The position numbers and the translations under genes are program-made. From Embleya sp040605455 (GTDB lineage: Bacteria; Actinomycetota; Actinomycetes; Streptomycetales; Streptomycetaceae), in assembly GCF_040605455.1 (NCBI RefSeq), contig NZ_JBEXCV010000020.1, positions 18,583 to 82,582 on the forward strand: a stretch of DNA of 64,000 nucleotides, written 5' to 3'. The notes below the pieces were generated by a model. It did no database searches. It was given only the letters and a program-made list of their open reading frames with translations, and was not told where the DNA came from. Below are positions 1-8,724 of the stretch, piece after piece (position 1 is the first letter of the stretch; every line of letters starts with the position of its first letter).

Positions 1-89
1 CTGAACGGGCCGTGCACCGCCGCACCGGTCGCAGGAGCACGGCTTCGAAGGCCGGGCTGCTCGCTCGGCAGCGAACCCTGGAGCACGAG

Positions 90-326
90 TTGACCACAAT
101 CGAGAAGGCCGTCATCGCGACCGCAGCCAATCTGGCCTGGGTCAGCATGCACGACATCACCGGGACGACGAACCTGGAAGCCGACCTCGGGTTCGATTCG
201 ATCCAGAAGGCGGAACTGCTCCTCAACCTGGAGCGGGAACACGGCGTCACCCTGAGGGCGAGGGACGGCCTGGTCACCATCGAGGACGTCACCGCAGCCA
301 TCGACGCCGCCAAAAGCGCCCCGTAA
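90..326 (+). CDS. Acyl carrier protein
   Basis: This is a small acyl carrier protein of about 78 residues that would carry an acyl chain on a 4'-phosphopantetheine arm. The attachment motif LGFDSIQKAEL is clear and the modified serine is about residue 37. I chose the TTG at 90 because GGAG lies 7 bases upstream and the N-terminus TTIEKAV fits the first ACP helix. The frame stays open to a GTG at 12 and probably to the window edge, so a C-terminal carrier domain of a larger protein is possible. The partner enzymes, polyketide or fatty-acid-like, would lie to the left outside the window. Confidence 0.8.
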   Translation: MTTIEKAVIATAANLAWVSMHDITGTTNLEADLGFDSIQKAELLLNLEREHGVTLRARDGLVTIEDVTAAIDAAKSAP

Positions 327-1092
327 CCGAACCCGCCCCGCAGCCGGCGCCGTCCCCGGCGCCCGGCGACCGTGTGTGCGCCCGGCCTGCCGCCGGCCGC
401 GGCGTGGGAGCGGCGTGGCGATGTGCCGGTCGTTGGTGATCCTCTCCCGGGCGGAGCCGTTCCTCGGCGCCTCCCCCGGTGCGCTCCCGATTGATGCGGG
501 TAACTCGTGTGCGCCGCCGGTGCGCCGCTACCGATCTCGGCGCGACCGATGCCAGGCTCTCACGTGGCCGATACCGGCGGCGCTCGCATCCGTGCGGGCA
601 CGGCCCGTTCGTACGAGTTCGTCGTGATCGAGCGCGTCCCGGAACGCACGTATGCTCCCGAACGCGGCGTCCGGGCGGCGGTGATCACGCGGCCGCGCCG
701 GTTCCGGCGAAGAAGAAGCGCCGCATGGGGCAACCGGGCGGATCCGGGATTCGTATTCAAGTAGGGGCCGACATGCGCGGTACCCACGCACGCACCGCAC
801 CCACGCACGCCCCTCGACCTCGGCCCGCGCCGAGCGGCGATCGCTCCCTTTGCACGGTGCCGACAGGATCACACTCCTCGCCGGTATGGGTCTCGCCATC
901 GCTCGTGTTGTCCCGGATCGGATGCCGGTCGGCGGACGATCCGGCACCGCCGCCCGCGGCGTTCACGCAATTCACACACGATCCGCACCACCTCGCCGAA
1001 CCCGCCATCGTCACTCGGATCCACCGCCCACCCGCACCCGATCGCCGTCCACACAGCGCCTTTTCCGAAGGCCGTCACCTCAGGAGACTCTC
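327..1092. other. Intergenic stretch without recognisable gene
   Basis: About 770 bases between the ACP gene and the next CDS. All open frames here are Arg/Pro-rich shadow frames without family motifs or convincing ribosome-binding sites. A GC-rich hairpin just after the ACP stop (about 340-370) may be its terminator. Nothing else was recognised. Confidence 0.4.
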
Positions 1093-1602
1093 GTGAGCCC
1101 CGACGACAAGCACATCGATCAAATCCTCGGTGCCCAGGCCGCCGGGGCCCTCGTCAACGCGTGGATCGACGCCTTCATGACCGACGATCTCCTCAGCCGG
1201 GCGGCGGCCACCCGCGTGGCGTGCGAGCGGCTCGCCGACGGTTCGCCCTGGCTGATCGCCGAAGCCGGGCAAACCTGGCGCCTACGCGCGGACTTCGCGC
1301 CCACGGCCGACTTCTCCCCGGGCCTGGTCCGCGTGCTCGCCGTGCGCCATGCCCTCGACCTCCGCCCGCACGAAGGCACCGCGGCCGTCCTGCTCGGCGA
1401 CGCGGAGCACGATCCCGACCACCCCATCGGCTGGATGGACCTCTGCGACTTCGACGTCCTCTATGCCCTCGATGCCTGGCCTCAGCCGAGTCCGGCAACT
1501 CCGGACTCCGGCCCCACCACGGAGGGCGGTTCGGCGACCGAACCGCTGCCGCAACGCCTCCAGGAGTTCGAATGCGGCCTGCGCGACCAGGGAATCGAAT
1601 AA
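1093..1602 (+). CDS. Hypothetical protein, 169 aa
   Basis: An acidic soluble protein of 169 residues with no motif I recognise, no signal peptide and no membrane segment. The GTG start is supported by AGGAG about 7 bases upstream (1082-1086). Upstream extension of the frame (to 850) is Arg/Pro-rich and probably not coding. The last 35 residues are Pro/Thr/Gly-rich and probably disordered. It converges on the marR-like gene with only 27 bases between the stops. Function unknown. Confidence 0.65.
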   Translation: MSPDDKHIDQILGAQAAGALVNAWIDAFMTDDLLSRAAATRVACERLADGSPWLIAEAGQTWRLRADFAPTADFSPGLVRVLAVRHALDLRPHEGTAAVLLGDAEHDPDHPIGWMDLCDFDVLYALDAWPQPSPATPDSGPTTEGGSATEPLPQRLQEFECGLRDQGIE

Positions 1603-1629
1603 TCGATCCCGGCAAAAGCCGCCCCCGAC

Positions 1630-2142
1630 TCACGGCGGGCTCTGCTCCGCTGCCCCGTCGCCGAGGCCGACGAGAAGTTTGCGCAGCAGCCCGGCCAACT
1701 GCTCCTGTTCGGTGGGGCTCAGCGGTGTCAGGCGTTCCTTCTCGAAGTCGACGTGATCGCCCAGGATTTCGTCGACGAGTTCACGGCCCTGATCGGTCAG
1801 GGTGACCAGGACACAGCGCCGATTGGCGGGATCGGTTTCGCGGGTCACCAATCCCCTGGCGACCAGTCTGTCGATGCGGTTGGTGATCGCGCCGGAGGTG
1901 ACCATGGACGCGTCGACGAGAGCGCCCGTGGTCAGCCGGTAGGGCGACCCGGCCCGGCGGAGGGTGCCCAGCACGTCGAACTCCCACAGTTGCAGGCCAT
2001 GGGTGCCGAAGTTCCGATGCAGCTCGCGGTCCAGGAAGCGGGAGGCGCGCTGGATCCGGCCGACCACACCCATCGGTGAGGGGTCGATGTCGGGTCGCTC
2101 GACTCTCCACTGGTCCAGCCGCCAGTCGACGTTGTCTCGCAC
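1630..2142 (-). CDS. MarR-family transcriptional regulator
   Basis: A winged-helix repressor of about 170 residues, the usual MarR size. The recognition region TTGALVDASMVTSGAITNRIDRL and the wing (LVTRETDPANRRCVLVTLT) match the family. The start is the GTG at 2142 with GAGG just upstream; the longer frame would run through the operator region. The gene is divergent from an EamA-type exporter, and the shared promoter region holds a perfect inverted repeat. The likely role is ligand-relieved repression of itself and the exporter; the ligand is unknown. Confidence 0.88.
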   Translation of the reverse strand: MRDNVDWRLDQWRVERPDIDPSPMGVVGRIQRASRFLDRELHRNFGTHGLQLWEFDVLGTLRRAGSPYRLTTGALVDASMVTSGAITNRIDRLVARGLVTRETDPANRRCVLVTLTDQGRELVDEILGDHVDFEKERLTPLSPTEQEQLAGLLRKLLVGLGDGAAEQSPP

Positions 2143-2151
2143 GCCACTCCT

Positions 2152-2221
2152 CAACGTTGAACTGTTTGACCTGATGCTAACAGGAGCACTACCTTCACCA
2201 ACGTTGAACAGTTCAACGTTG
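2152..2221. promoter_or_regulatory. Putative MarR operators between divergent genes
   Basis: At 2199-2221 there is a perfect palindrome with 11-bp arms, CAACGTTGAAC and its complement, around a single A. At 2152-2170 the same half-site CAACGTTGAAC recurs, followed by a degenerate second half GTTTGAC. The two copies flank the roughly 90-bp intergenic region, one near each start codon, as expected for a MarR repressor controlling both divergent promoters. Binding by the neighbouring protein is inferred. Confidence 0.75.
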
Positions 2222-2233
2222 AAAGGATGGGCG

Positions 2234-3175
2234 ATGGCCCAAACTCGTGAGGTCGCCGGCCCCACCGCCGCGAAGAGCCCCCCGCACACCTGGGGGTTCA
2301 CCGGCCTCGCCGCCGTGGGCCCGGTGACCTGGGGCACGACCTACCTGGTGACCACCGAATACCTGCCCTCGGGCGTTCCGCTGGGCGCCGGGGTGATCCG
2401 GGCGCTTCCGGCGGGCCTGCTCCTGCTCCTGATCTCCCGGACGCTGCCGCGTGGCGACTGGTGGTGGCGCTCGGCCGTACTGGGCGCGCTGAACATCGGG
2501 GCACTGTTCGCGCTGCTGTTCGTCGCGGCCTACCGGCTGCCCGGGGATGTCGCGGCCACGCTCAGCGCCGTACAGCCGCTCCTGGTCGCGGCAATCGCCC
2601 TCGTGCTGCTGGGCGTGCGACCGACGCGATGGCAGCTCGGCTGGGGCGTGGCCGGCGTGGTCGGCGTCGGCCTGATCGTGCTCCGCGGGCAGATCTCGTT
2701 CGACCTGATCGGCATACTCGCCGGCCTCGGCGGCGCCGCATCGATGGCGGTCGGGGTCGTACTGACCAAGCGCTGGGGGCGTCCGCCGGGCGCCGGGACA
2801 CTGGCCTTCACCAGCTGGCAGCTCACCGCGGGTGGCCTGTTGCTCGCACCGGTCGCGCTCGCCGTCGAGGGGCTGCCCCCGGCACCGGACGCCGCGGCGC
2901 TCGGCGGATACGCCTGGCTGGCCGTCCTCGCCACGGCGCTCGCGCACTCGCTGTGGTTCCAGGGCCTGGGCCGACTCCCGGTCACGGCCGTCTCGTTCCT
3001 GACCCTGCTGTCACCGGCGGTGGCCACCGCGCTGGGTTGGCTGGTGCTGGATCAGTCCCTCACTCCGCTCCAGGGTGTCGGGTTCGCGCTCGCCCTGCTG
3101 TCGATCGCAGCCGCACAGCTCACCCCCGACGCCGCCCTCTCCCTGTTCCGCAGGAGCCCCGCCGCACCTCGCTGA
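2234..3175 (+). CDS. EamA/DMT-family transporter
   Basis: A 313-residue inner-membrane protein with about ten hydrophobic segments in two EamA halves, typical of drug/metabolite transporters of the RhaT/YdcZ type. The first half includes GPVTWGTTYLVTTEYLP near the N-terminus and the second half begins around residue 160 (GILAGLGGAASMAVGVVL). The ATG at 2234 follows GAAAGGA. It is divergent from the MarR gene and lies downstream of a perfect operator, so it is probably an inducible exporter of a small molecule. The substrate cannot be told from the sequence. Confidence 0.85.
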   Translation: MAQTREVAGPTAAKSPPHTWGFTGLAAVGPVTWGTTYLVTTEYLPSGVPLGAGVIRALPAGLLLLLISRTLPRGDWWWRSAVLGALNIGALFALLFVAAYRLPGDVAATLSAVQPLLVAAIALVLLGVRPTRWQLGWGVAGVVGVGLIVLRGQISFDLIGILAGLGGAASMAVGVVLTKRWGRPPGAGTLAFTSWQLTAGGLLLAPVALAVEGLPPAPDAAALGGYAWLAVLATALAHSLWFQGLGRLPVTAVSFLTLLSPAVATALGWLVLDQSLTPLQGVGFALALLSIAAAQLTPDAALSLFRRSPAAPR

Positions 3176-3211
3176 TCCCAAGGCATTTCATCCCACGAAG
3201 GACAAAGAACA

Positions 3212-4102
3212 TTGAACCGCACCCTGCTGATCACCGGAGCCACCGGCACCGTGTCCGGCGCCTTGATCGACGCGCTCGACGACTCCGGTTTTCGGCTGCG
3301 GGCGCTGCTCCGCGACCCGTCGAAGGCGGAAACACTGCGGGCACGCGGTGTCGAGACCTTCATCGGCGATCTCGACGACCCACGCTCCCTGCCGCCGGCC
3401 TTCGAGGGCGTCCACGACCTCTGGATGTTGACCCCCAACGGTCCACGCGCGTGCGAGAACAACATGAACGCGATCTGGGCCGCTCGTCAGGCGAACATCG
3501 AGCGCGTGGTGCGCCTGTCGGCGGTGCACGCGGCCCACGACGCCCCGACCCGCAGCGGGCGCCTGCACGCATTGTCGGACCACGAGGTCGAACGGTCCGG
3601 CCTCGGCTGGACGATCCTGCGACCCCACTGGTTCATGCAGAACCTGCTCAACGAGGCCGACGACATCGCGACCGAGGGCACGTTCCGACTCAATACGGCG
3701 GATGGTCGCCTCGGCATGGTCGACGCACGCGACATCGCCGAACTCGCGGCGAAGGTACTCACCGACGGCCCGAACCTCCACCACGCAAGGATCTACACCC
3801 CCACCGGGCCCCGATCGATCGGCTTCGCCGAGGTGGCGGAGCAATTCGAGCGGGTACTCGGAACCCCGATCCGCTACGTCCCGACCACGGACGACGAACG
3901 CGAGGCGCGTCTGCTCGGGTTCGGCGTGCCCGCATGGATCGTCGGAATGCTGACCGAGTACGCGCAGGCATACGCTTGCGGCTGGGGAGACTTCACCACC
4001 ACCGATGTCGAGGACGTCACCGGCCGGCGGCCCCGGAGCGTGGCGGACTTCGCCCGCGACCACGCCGACGCGTTCACCGCGAAGGGGCCGAGGGCGGCCT
4101 GA
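3212..4102 (+). CDS. NmrA-like NAD(P)-binding protein
   Basis: A 296-residue Rossmann-fold protein of the atypical SDR/NmrA group. The nucleotide-binding loop GATGTVSG lies at residues 9-16, followed by basic RDPSKAE, which suggests NADP(H). There is no classical YxxxK. The TTG start at 3212 has GAAGGA about 10 bases upstream. It follows the EamA gene by 36 bases on the same strand and could be co-transcribed and MarR-controlled. Members act as quinone reductases or redox sensors; which applies here is unknown. Confidence 0.82.
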   Translation: MNRTLLITGATGTVSGALIDALDDSGFRLRALLRDPSKAETLRARGVETFIGDLDDPRSLPPAFEGVHDLWMLTPNGPRACENNMNAIWAARQANIERVVRLSAVHAAHDAPTRSGRLHALSDHEVERSGLGWTILRPHWFMQNLLNEADDIATEGTFRLNTADGRLGMVDARDIAELAAKVLTDGPNLHHARIYTPTGPRSIGFAEVAEQFERVLGTPIRYVPTTDDEREARLLGFGVPAWIVGMLTEYAQAYACGWGDFTTTDVEDVTGRRPRSVADFARDHADAFTAKGPRAA

Positions 4103-4230
4103 CATCGGGGCGGATGCCCGGTGCGCACGCCCGCAGGGCGCCCGCCGACCGGCGCCGCGGCCGTCAGTTCCTGACCGGCGCGGGCATGCCTGCCACGGGC
4201 AGGGGTGCGGCCGACAGCCGCTCCGGTGGG

Positions 4231-5430
4231 TCAGCGTCGATGGGCTGCGCTGATGTGGTGCAGGTGGATGAGAATGTCGTAGCTCGGGTGCAGGCGGGTG
4301 TTCTCGTATTCGTTGCACGGCCAGTAGGGGCGGAGGCTGCGGGTGGGGTGCGTGGCGGCGAGCCAGTCGCGCGCGGTGCCGGGGGGCATGGTGCGGGTGT
4401 CGAGGTACCAGTCGTGTCGGGAGACCTGCTCCAGCACGTCCTCGCTGCCGCGCGCGATGGCCGGACCGATGTCGAAGCGACGCCAGGGCGTGCCGGGGGC
4501 GTTCACGTCGATGGCGTTGAACGATCCCTGGCCGAAGGTGAATCCGGCGTTGACGTAGCGGGTGCCGAGTTGTTCGCGCAGGATCCGCCCCGGGGTCTCG
4601 GGCCGGTGGTCCGGCACTGATGTCGGGGTCTCGGCGGCGATGTGACTGTTGTGCGCGGAGAGGAAGACCTTGGTGCCGGTGTGGCGTTGCCACCACAGGA
4701 TGGTGTCGGCCACGACCCGCTCGCGGTCGCGCATCGCGGGCGCGGCTTCGCCGGTGGTGTCGAACAGCGCGGGGTCGGCGCCGACCCCGGCCACCCGGAC
4801 CGGGCTGTCGCGGTGGCGTACATTCCAGGTCCGCATCCATCGGAACAGATCCCGCGTCTCGATGGTGTTCCACCGGCTGCTGCCGGCTTGGAACTCCTCG
4901 TCCATGATCGTCCTCAGGTGGCCCGTACCGTGCAGTACCCACGCGTCCAGGCGGACCCCGGCACCCCAGCGGACGGCGAAGACGAAGCTCCGGAAACCCT
5001 GGTGCTCGACCAGGTGCCGGAACAGGCGGTGCTTGACGGTGCAGAACTCGCTCGAGCCGCAGGTGGCCTCGCCCACGCCGACCACGTCCGCGCCGCGGAC
5101 CATCGTGTCGAACGCCGACAGATCCGCCGCGGAAGCGCCCGGGACGGTGCTGCCCAACGGGTACGCGCGGCGCGCCAGGGCACACGCCGGGTCACCGCGC
5201 GATGCGGCGGTATCGGTGGGCGTCGGGGGTGTCGCGGACGGGACGGCGGCGGTGCGCGCGGGTGCGCCGGCGACCGTGGTGGCCGTGGTGGCCGTGGTGG
5301 CCGTGGTGGCCGTGCGCGACGGCGGACGGACCGGGATCAGGCCCAGGGTCGGCTTCGATCCCGGCCCGTACCGGCGCTCGGCCGCCGGGCTCGCGGTATC
5401 GCCAGAGGAGGGAAAATCATCTGATTTCAT
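4231..5430 (-). CDS. Erythromycin-esterase-like protein, His replaced by Cys
   Basis: A 399-residue member of the erythromycin esterase (Ere) superfamily, whose studied members hydrolyse macrolactone esters. The first family motif, usually GE-x-THG-x-x-EF, reads GEATCGSSEF at residues 120-129, so the conserved catalytic His is Cys124. Other parts are kept: AHNSHIA (about 259-265) and AGFTFGQGSF. The N-terminal 80 residues are low-complexity with ATT repeats coded by a 9-bp minisatellite, and no clear signal peptide is seen. It may be inactive as a macrolide esterase or have another chemistry. The start has no strong ribosome-binding site. Confidence 0.8.
   Translation of the reverse strand: MKSDDFPSSGDTASPAAERRYGPGSKPTLGLIPVRPPSRTATTATTATTATTVAGAPARTAAVPSATPPTPTDTAASRGDPACALARRAYPLGSTVPGASAADLSAFDTMVRGADVVGVGEATCGSSEFCTVKHRLFRHLVEHQGFRSFVFAVRWGAGVRLDAWVLHGTGHLRTIMDEEFQAGSSRWNTIETRDLFRWMRTWNVRHRDSPVRVAGVGADPALFDTTGEAAPAMRDRERVVADTILWWQRHTGTKVFLSAHNSHIAAETPTSVPDHRPETPGRILREQLGTRYVNAGFTFGQGSFNAIDVNAPGTPWRRFDIGPAIARGSEDVLEQVSRHDWYLDTRTMPPGTARDWLAATHPTRSLRPYWPCNEYENTRLHPSYDILIHLHHISAAHRR
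5275..5310. repeat. 9-bp tandem repeat, four copies
   Basis: The unit CGTGGTGGC is repeated four times without change (5275-5283, 5284-5292, 5293-5301, 5302-5310). It codes for Ala-Thr-Thr repeats on the minus strand in the disordered N-terminal part of the Ere-like protein. As a multiple of three it would vary protein length without a frameshift. Confidence 0.9.
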
Positions 5431-5624
5431 GACTCAGACGCTAGGCAACGCACCCCGCCGCGCGCCTCGTCCGGGAGACCCAGGACTCCGGTACCCCTTC
5501 TGTCGGATACGACAAGTACCCGAGGCCCGGAATCCGCCGCCTCCGGTCCGACCGGTCCCGCCTGCACGGGCCCTCACCCGGGAGAACGGCCGCACCGGCA
5601 CGGACGGGCGCCGCCGCTGCGGCA

Positions 5625-7988
5625 TCAGCCGGCCGTGGTCTCGGCCGGGCCGTAGTAGCCGTCGCCCGCGAAGCGCACGCGCAGCGGCTTTCCGGCCAGG
5701 TCGGACGGTATGCGCAGGACGGCTTCGCCTTCCCCCGTGGTCCACGCGCGGGCGGTCGTCGTCGCGGTCTCGTCCGCGAGCGTCACCTCGACGTCGAACA
5801 GCGGTGTCGCACAGGCGTCCCGCAGCGAGACGGCGATCGTGTCCGGGCCCGACTTCGTGACGGCCAGTCGAGGCGCGCGGTTTGCGCATACGGTCGCGGC
5901 GAAGTCGCCGACCTCGAAGAGTTCCGCGTCGGATCCGCCGCCGAACCAGCCGATCGCGCCGCTCCCGCGCGCCACCGGCTGGTAGTGGGCGCGGTCGCGC
6001 TGTACGGCGAGCCACAGGTCGCGGTCCCGGCCATCGGTGGTCAGCAGTACGTACTGGGCGCCGGATGCGCGCAGTCGGCGGGTGAAGTCTGCGGCATCGC
6101 GCGGCTCGCCCAGGCTGGTGACGCGCCGCTGTCCGCGTTCGCCCATGATCAGTTGCACGAAGTGCTGGTAGGTGAATTCGGTGAAGGCCACGGTCCGGCC
6201 GTCGGGGACGCGGTTCATCGCGGCGTAGGCGGCCGTGGGCAGGATGCGTCGGTCGCGGTTCGGGTCGCGCATCAGGCCCAGGGTCTCGCGGACGGTCGCG
6301 CGGTGTGCGAACGCACGGTCGCCGATCCAGGTGTTGGTCGGCTGGGTGGCCCACCACATGGAGATCGACGTGGTCGCGACGAACGCGCCCGCCACCAGCC
6401 CGGCCACACAGCTTCGAAGCAGCGGCGGCACCGTCACATGACGCACACCCGGACCGCCCCTCGGCCGTTGCGCCACGGCGGTCAGCACGGCGGCCAGGCA
6501 CACGCAGCCGAACGCCGGCACGATCAACTGGTATCGCGCCCACCACGGCGCCGGAGACGCCGTCGCCGAGACGAGGAGCGGAAGCAACAGCCCCCACAGC
6601 AGGTCGAAGCGGCGCCTGAGCACGAACAGGGCGAGACCGACGAGCACGAGCGGGAGCAGGACGTAGATCCATTGCAGGCCGAAGCCCCCGGGTTGCTGAT
6701 CGTGGGTGTAGGCCACGCGTTCTCGGTCGAAGAGCCACGAGTGCCAGGTGGCGCGGAGCTTGCTCTCGCCGGCGAGCTGCGGCACCGTGTTGTGGACGAT
6801 GATCAGTTCGTCGACCGATCCCCTGCCGTGGAAGCCGAGCATGGTGAAGGGGTAAAAGGGGTTGCCGTACCTGATCCAGGTACGGATGTACCAGTAGCCT
6901 CCCAACGCCGACGCGAGCAGGCCCAGTACGGCCGCGTTCGGCAACGCGATCCGAGCGGTGGCGGCGGCGTGGGCGCGCAACCGGGCCGAGCGCGTGGCCG
7001 GTTGCCGCTCCGTGGGCGGCGAGGCGCGGCGGCCCAGCGCGCCGACCATGCGCCAGGTCTGCACCATCACGAGGCCTACGACCATCACGGCGGTCAGCAG
7101 GTTCGAGGACTTGACGCCGATGGCCAGTCCCAGTGCGATCCCGACGATCAGGACCCGGCGGCGCAGACAGGCGCTCGCGTCCCGGCCGTGGTCGATGGCG
7201 TCTTGGACGGCGGGATGGATGCCGAGGGTCAGATGCAGGGCGGTCAGGGTGGTCGCGGCGGTGGCGAAGTCGACGTAGGTGGTGGAGGCTTCCAGGAACA
7301 CCGCGGGGATGGCCAGGATGCCGAGGCCGGCGAGGGTGGCGTGCGCGCGGCGGGCGCCTGCGGTACGGGCGAGGCCGGCCGTGGCGACCGCACCCAGGGC
7401 GAGGAAGGCCAGGCCGGATGCCCAGCCGAGTCGGGTGTCGCCGACGAACGCGCCGGTGAAGCCGGTGAGCAGTTCCTGGCCCTGCGGGTAGACGTCGGCC
7501 CACAACACCTGCGGGGTGTGCCCGACGTAGCCCTGCTGGAGCCAGATGGTGGGTCCGGGCAGGTGGTACCACAGTCCGTCGTAGTCCAGTGGGCCCAGGA
7601 ACACGGCGAGCGCGGCACGCCAGCAGTACTGGCCGCCCACCAGCAGCGCCAACACGACCACCAGCGGATGCCGCAGGCAGCGCCGTACGCGCGGCCACAA
7701 CCCCGCTGCGACGGCGACACCGCGGCGTCGGGCCGCGTCGGCGCCGGTCCGTCGGGTGGCCACGACCTCCACTGCGGCGAGCGCGACCGCGGCGCCGAAC
7801 AGGGCGCCCGCTTCGAGGCGCCGCAGCAGACCGCCGACCAGCAGGGTCAGGGCGGACAGTTGGGCCGTGCTCAACAGCAGCCACACCAGCACGATGTCCA
7901 CCGCCCGGCGCATCCCGCTCGCGCACGCCAGATGCCAGCATCCGGCCGACGTGCACAGCAGGGCGATCACGAGTGCGGCGGCGTTCAC
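5625..7988 (-). CDS. Polytopic membrane glycosyltransferase-like protein
   Basis: A membrane protein of about 787 residues with many hydrophobic segments. An acidic motif in the first loop (GPLDYDGLWYHLP) and the following LQQGYVG resemble GT-C glycosyltransferases of the PMT/ArnT (GT39-like) type that use lipid-linked sugars. The last 170 residues are a soluble, beta-rich part. The GTG at 7988 overlaps the stop of the upstream gtrA-like gene as GTGA, so the two are translationally coupled. GtrA proteins help move polyprenyl-phosphate sugars, so the pair probably glycosylates a cell-envelope component or protein. The acceptor is unknown. Confidence 0.72.
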   Translation of the reverse strand: MNAAALVIALLCTSAGCWHLACASGMRRAVDIVLVWLLLSTAQLSALTLLVGGLLRRLEAGALFGAAVALAAVEVVATRRTGADAARRRGVAVAAGLWPRVRRCLRHPLVVVLALLVGGQYCWRAALAVFLGPLDYDGLWYHLPGPTIWLQQGYVGHTPQVLWADVYPQGQELLTGFTGAFVGDTRLGWASGLAFLALGAVATAGLARTAGARRAHATLAGLGILAIPAVFLEASTTYVDFATAATTLTALHLTLGIHPAVQDAIDHGRDASACLRRRVLIVGIALGLAIGVKSSNLLTAVMVVGLVMVQTWRMVGALGRRASPPTERQPATRSARLRAHAAATARIALPNAAVLGLLASALGGYWYIRTWIRYGNPFYPFTMLGFHGRGSVDELIIVHNTVPQLAGESKLRATWHSWLFDRERVAYTHDQQPGGFGLQWIYVLLPLVLVGLALFVLRRRFDLLWGLLLPLLVSATASPAPWWARYQLIVPAFGCVCLAAVLTAVAQRPRGGPGVRHVTVPPLLRSCVAGLVAGAFVATTSISMWWATQPTNTWIGDRAFAHRATVRETLGLMRDPNRDRRILPTAAYAAMNRVPDGRTVAFTEFTYQHFVQLIMGERGQRRVTSLGEPRDAADFTRRLRASGAQYVLLTTDGRDRDLWLAVQRDRAHYQPVARGSGAIGWFGGGSDAELFEVGDFAATVCANRAPRLAVTKSGPDTIAVSLRDACATPLFDVEVTLADETATTTARAWTTGEGEAVLRIPSDLAGKPLRVRFAGDGYYGPAETTAG

Positions 7989-8488
7989 CGCGCCGGTCCG
8001 GATACGTCGTTGGCGTTCGACGCCCAGGAGGCCGCGTCGGGAGCCGGTGGCGTGGCGCGGAAGACCCAGGTGCGGTAGCCCCAGAAGCGGAACGCCGTTG
8101 CCAGGGCCATTCCGATCACGTTGCCCGAGATGTTGTCCGCGAGCAGGCTGTCGAAGCCCAGGACGTCGTGGGAGAGCGAGAGGCAACCGAGTTGGATGGT
8201 CAGGCCGCCGCAGCTCCAGCCGACGAACAGCAGGAATCGCCGTCGTGCGTCGGCGGCTTCCTCGGGCGTGGCGCGGTGGCCGTAGGTCCAGCGGCGGTTG
8301 CCGAGGTAGGCGATCACGGTGGCGGCGCTGAGCGAGACGAACTTCGCGAGGAGGGAAGGGGTGTCGAGGAGTGCCCGCAGGATGTTGAACAGGACGACAT
8401 CGGTCGCGTAGCCGAGGCCGCCCACCAGGGCGAACCTCGATATCTCCGGTGCCAGGCGGCGCAGGCGCTCGAATGGTGCAGGGAACAT
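7985..8488 (-). CDS. GtrA-family membrane protein
   Basis: A 167-residue GtrA-like protein with four predicted membrane segments and the family signature RFALVGGLGYATDVVLFNILRAL near the N-terminus. GtrA proteins are thought to assist polyprenyl-phosphate-sugar translocation. The ATG at 8488 follows GACGAGAAAG; the 24-codon upstream extension is Arg-rich and unlikely. It is the first gene of a two-gene unit with the membrane glycosyltransferase (4-bp overlap). Confidence 0.85.
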   Translation of the reverse strand: MFPAPFERLRRLAPEISRFALVGGLGYATDVVLFNILRALLDTPSLLAKFVSLSAATVIAYLGNRRWTYGHRATPEEAADARRRFLLFVGWSCGGLTIQLGCLSLSHDVLGFDSLLADNISGNVIGMALATAFRFWGYRTWVFRATPPAPDAASWASNANDVSGPAR

Positions 8489-8724
8489 GAGTGCTTTCTC
8501 GTCGCTGTGGGGGGCGGGTCCGATGCGCGCGGCTCGGCGCTTTCGGGCAGCGCGAAGCACGCCCCGGCGCGGTGTGTCCGGGCCGGGCCGGCGCGGCGGC
8601 TGCCTACAAGGGATCGAGTGACCGACGGAGCGGGTCGTCCGGGCGATGGGGGCCGAGACGGGAGATCAGGGCCCAGGGCCCGGGCGTATCGGCAGCCCGG
8701 GCCGGGATCAGGTGTCGCCGCGGG

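Noticed and set aside
2461..4620. A 719-codon plus-strand open frame across the EamA, NmrA and Ere genes
   Set aside because: Arg/Pro-rich shadow of three recognised genes in other frames; no motif.
5434..7956. Long minus-strand frame of 840 codons beside the membrane glycosyltransferase
   Set aside because: Offset shadow; the alternative frame shows membrane segments and couples to gtrA by a 4-bp overlap.
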